Shown: piece by piece, positions 63,110 through 64,000 of the stretch
Numbering within the stretch: position 1 is the first letter of the stretch
Layout: each line of letters opens with the position of its first letter
From: G963665495 sp963665495
Lineage (GTDB): Bacteria; Desulfobacterota; Desulfovibrionia; Desulfovibrionales; Desulfovibrionaceae
Length of the DNA: 64,000 nucleotides
Direction: 5' to 3'
NCBI GenBank assembly: GCA_963665495.1
Contig: OY762289.1
Coordinates: 3,844,001-3,908,000, forward strand
Notes under the pieces: model-generated
What the model was told of the DNA's origin: nothing
What the model saw: only the letters and a program-made list of their open reading frames with translations
The model's database searches: none
Made by a program: the position numbers and the translations under genes

Positions 63110-63412
63110 ATGACCATGAAAAACATCCCCCACCCGGGGCAAAGCGTACGGCATGACTGCCTTGAAGCACTGGGATTGACTGTGACAGAAGGAGCTAGAG
63201 CCCTGGGCGTCAGTCGCCAGAGCCTCAACAACCTTGTAAATGGCAAATCAGGTATTTCGCCGGAAATGGCTATCCGACTCTCAAAAGCCTTCGGCAGTAC
63301 GGCGGAAATGTGGCTGCGCCTGCAGATGGCCTATGACCTGGCCCAGGCACGCGAGCGCGAAATAAATGTCTCGCGGGTGCAGCCAAAGACTCCGTCGCCG
63401 GCTTCGCTGTAA
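63110..63412 (+). CDS. higA: HigA-type antitoxin (XRE family)
   Basis: A 100-aa protein with the HigA signature PGQSVRHDCLEALGLTVTEGARALGVSRQSLNNLVNGKSGISPEMAIRL and WLRLQMAYDL. It neutralises HigB and represses the operon through its HTH. AGGAGCAAACACC precedes the ATG at 63110. Confidence 0.95.
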   Translation: MTMKNIPHPGQSVRHDCLEALGLTVTEGARALGVSRQSLNNLVNGKSGISPEMAIRLSKAFGSTAEMWLRLQMAYDLAQAREREINVSRVQPKTPSPASL

Positions 63413-63430
63413 GCGCACAATACCCGCCGA

Positions 63431-63634
63431 TTATTGGCCCTTTTTCCTCCGCTCTGTCACGGACTCGCCGCCGATGCCCCAGTTGTCCGTATCCACTTCT
63501 TCGATGACCACCACCGTGGTAGCCGGATTCTTGCCCAGCACATCAACCAGAAGCTGCGTGGCCCCGCTGATGAGCTGTTCCTTCTGTTCCTTGGTGGCGC
63601 CCTCACGGGTAATTTTAATATTCACGAACGGCAT
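63431..63634 (-). CDS. 4-oxalocrotonate tautomerase-family protein
   Basis: A 67-aa protein beginning MPFVNIKITREGATKEQKEQL. The Pro after the start Met is the catalytic base, and Arg in TREG matches the usual Arg-11. The later NWGIGGESV is typical of the family. AGGAGCAACAGC precedes the ATG. The physiological substrate is not known. It is convergent with higA. Confidence 0.92.
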   Translation of the reverse strand: MPFVNIKITREGATKEQKEQLISGATQLLVDVLGKNPATTVVVIEEVDTDNWGIGGESVTERRKKGQ

Positions 63635-63831
63635 GCTGTTGCTCCTTTTACTATTGGTTTTGCACTGCTCTAAACAGATTTACGGCAGTATGTGTGCTGC
63701 TGCTAGAGAAAGCAAGCTGCGAATATCTCATGCCTTCACTGAAAGGAATGCAACTGACTATATCATTTTCAGTTCTTGGCATTCTAACTGTTCCTTTGTA
63801 TGCTGTGAAAAATATTTTGATCGAGAGAACG

Positions 63832-64000
63832 ATGACAATTCCCAACTTCTACGAATTAATGCTTCCAACAATAGCGGCTTTAAACGAACTGGGAGGTTCA
63901 GGAACCATCCAGGAAATTGCTGAAATTGTCCTCACAGGGCTGAACCTGCCTGTGGAATGCAGCACCCAACTGCATAACCCGGACAAATCCAGCCAGACGG
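63832..64000 (+). CDS. Mrr-type restriction system protein, N-terminal part (runs off the right edge)
   Basis: The last 56 codons of the window are open from ATG 63832: MTIPNFYELMLPTIAALNEL, then GTIQEIAEIVLTGLNLP. This resembles the Mrr_N winged-helix domain (Mrr-type restriction proteins begin with a similar MxIPxYxxxMLPxL pattern). The nuclease domain would be beyond the window. AGAGAA lies upstream. If so, it is a restriction endonuclease for modified DNA. Only the N-terminus is visible, so this is moderate confidence. Confidence 0.6.
   Translation, partial: MTIPNFYELMLPTIAALNELGGSGTIQEIAEIVLTGLNLPVECSTQLHNPDKSSQT

Overview
The window reads as a chromosomal stretch of a Gram-negative, anaerobic, sulfate-reducer-like bacterium, most likely a member of the Desulfovibrionaceae. 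This rests on gene content seen here: cytochrome bd subunit II, a pyruvate-type CstA carrier under a LytS/LytTR pair, a GldA/F/G plus DUF4340 system, two delta-proteobacterial-style CheA kinases, a heme-type sensor kinase with a sigma-54 activator, a YeiH-family carrier and a HAAT (Liv) operon. It also fits the moderately high GC with AT-rich control regions. No rRNA, tRNA, CRISPR array, insertion sequence or replication origin was recognised. No lookup could be run, so names rest on motif recognition.

Layout. 0-5 kb: end of cydB, a peptidoglycan-binding/chitosanase-like protein, then trmI, purC and a D-Ala-D-Ala dipeptidase on the minus strand. 5-8.5 kb: an unknown 253-aa protein behind a sigma-54-like promoter, a DUF554 membrane protein and a TMTC-like TPR glycosyltransferase. 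8.5-13 kb: response regulator, LytS-type kinase and CstA, resembling a pyruvate-sensing and uptake unit, followed by three hairpins and a stand-alone Nif11-type peptide. 13-24.6 kb: NodB-type deacetylase, chemoreceptor, TRIC-type channel, pal, gspE-pgpA, a lipoprotein alpha/beta hydrolase and a double-receiver kinase. 24.7-29.4 kb: a 50-aa secreted peptide too short for ordinary gene calling, asnS, a GT4 glycosyltransferase, a small secreted protein and prepilin peptidase. 29.6-36.5 kb: gldA-gldF-gldG-DUF4340, then rpoZ-dnaJ-moaC. 37.5-42.2 kb: a STAS protein and two tandem cheA genes. 42.3-43.7 kb: hisHF.

44-63 kb is the most interesting half. An XRE-cupin regulator with an acyl-CoA synthetase is followed by a regulated membrane module: a CxxCH-containing sensor kinase, an NtrC-type activator, an 81-aa membrane peptide, a YeiH carrier with an unusual charged insert, and a secreted GlcG/HbpS protein. 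yeiH has a sigma-54-like promoter with a perfect 18-bp palindrome about 98 bases upstream of the expected start site, as expected for an enhancer. Next, a second XRE-cupin gene is divergent from livGFKHM-ygeY, and kamA (lysine 2,3-aminomutase) follows. The liv promoter also looks sigma-54-type, and inverted repeats sharing the half-site TTCAAG/CTTGAA sit at both ends of the divergent region. One inference is import of lysine, beta-lysine or an N-acyl derivative, hydrolysis by YgeY, and interconversion by KamA. GC-rich hairpin repeats are scattered between these genes, and one appears to encode the last residues of LivM. The right edge holds a higBA toxin-antitoxin pair with a promoter that predicts a leaderless toxin mRNA, a small tautomerase, and the start of an Mrr-type restriction protein.
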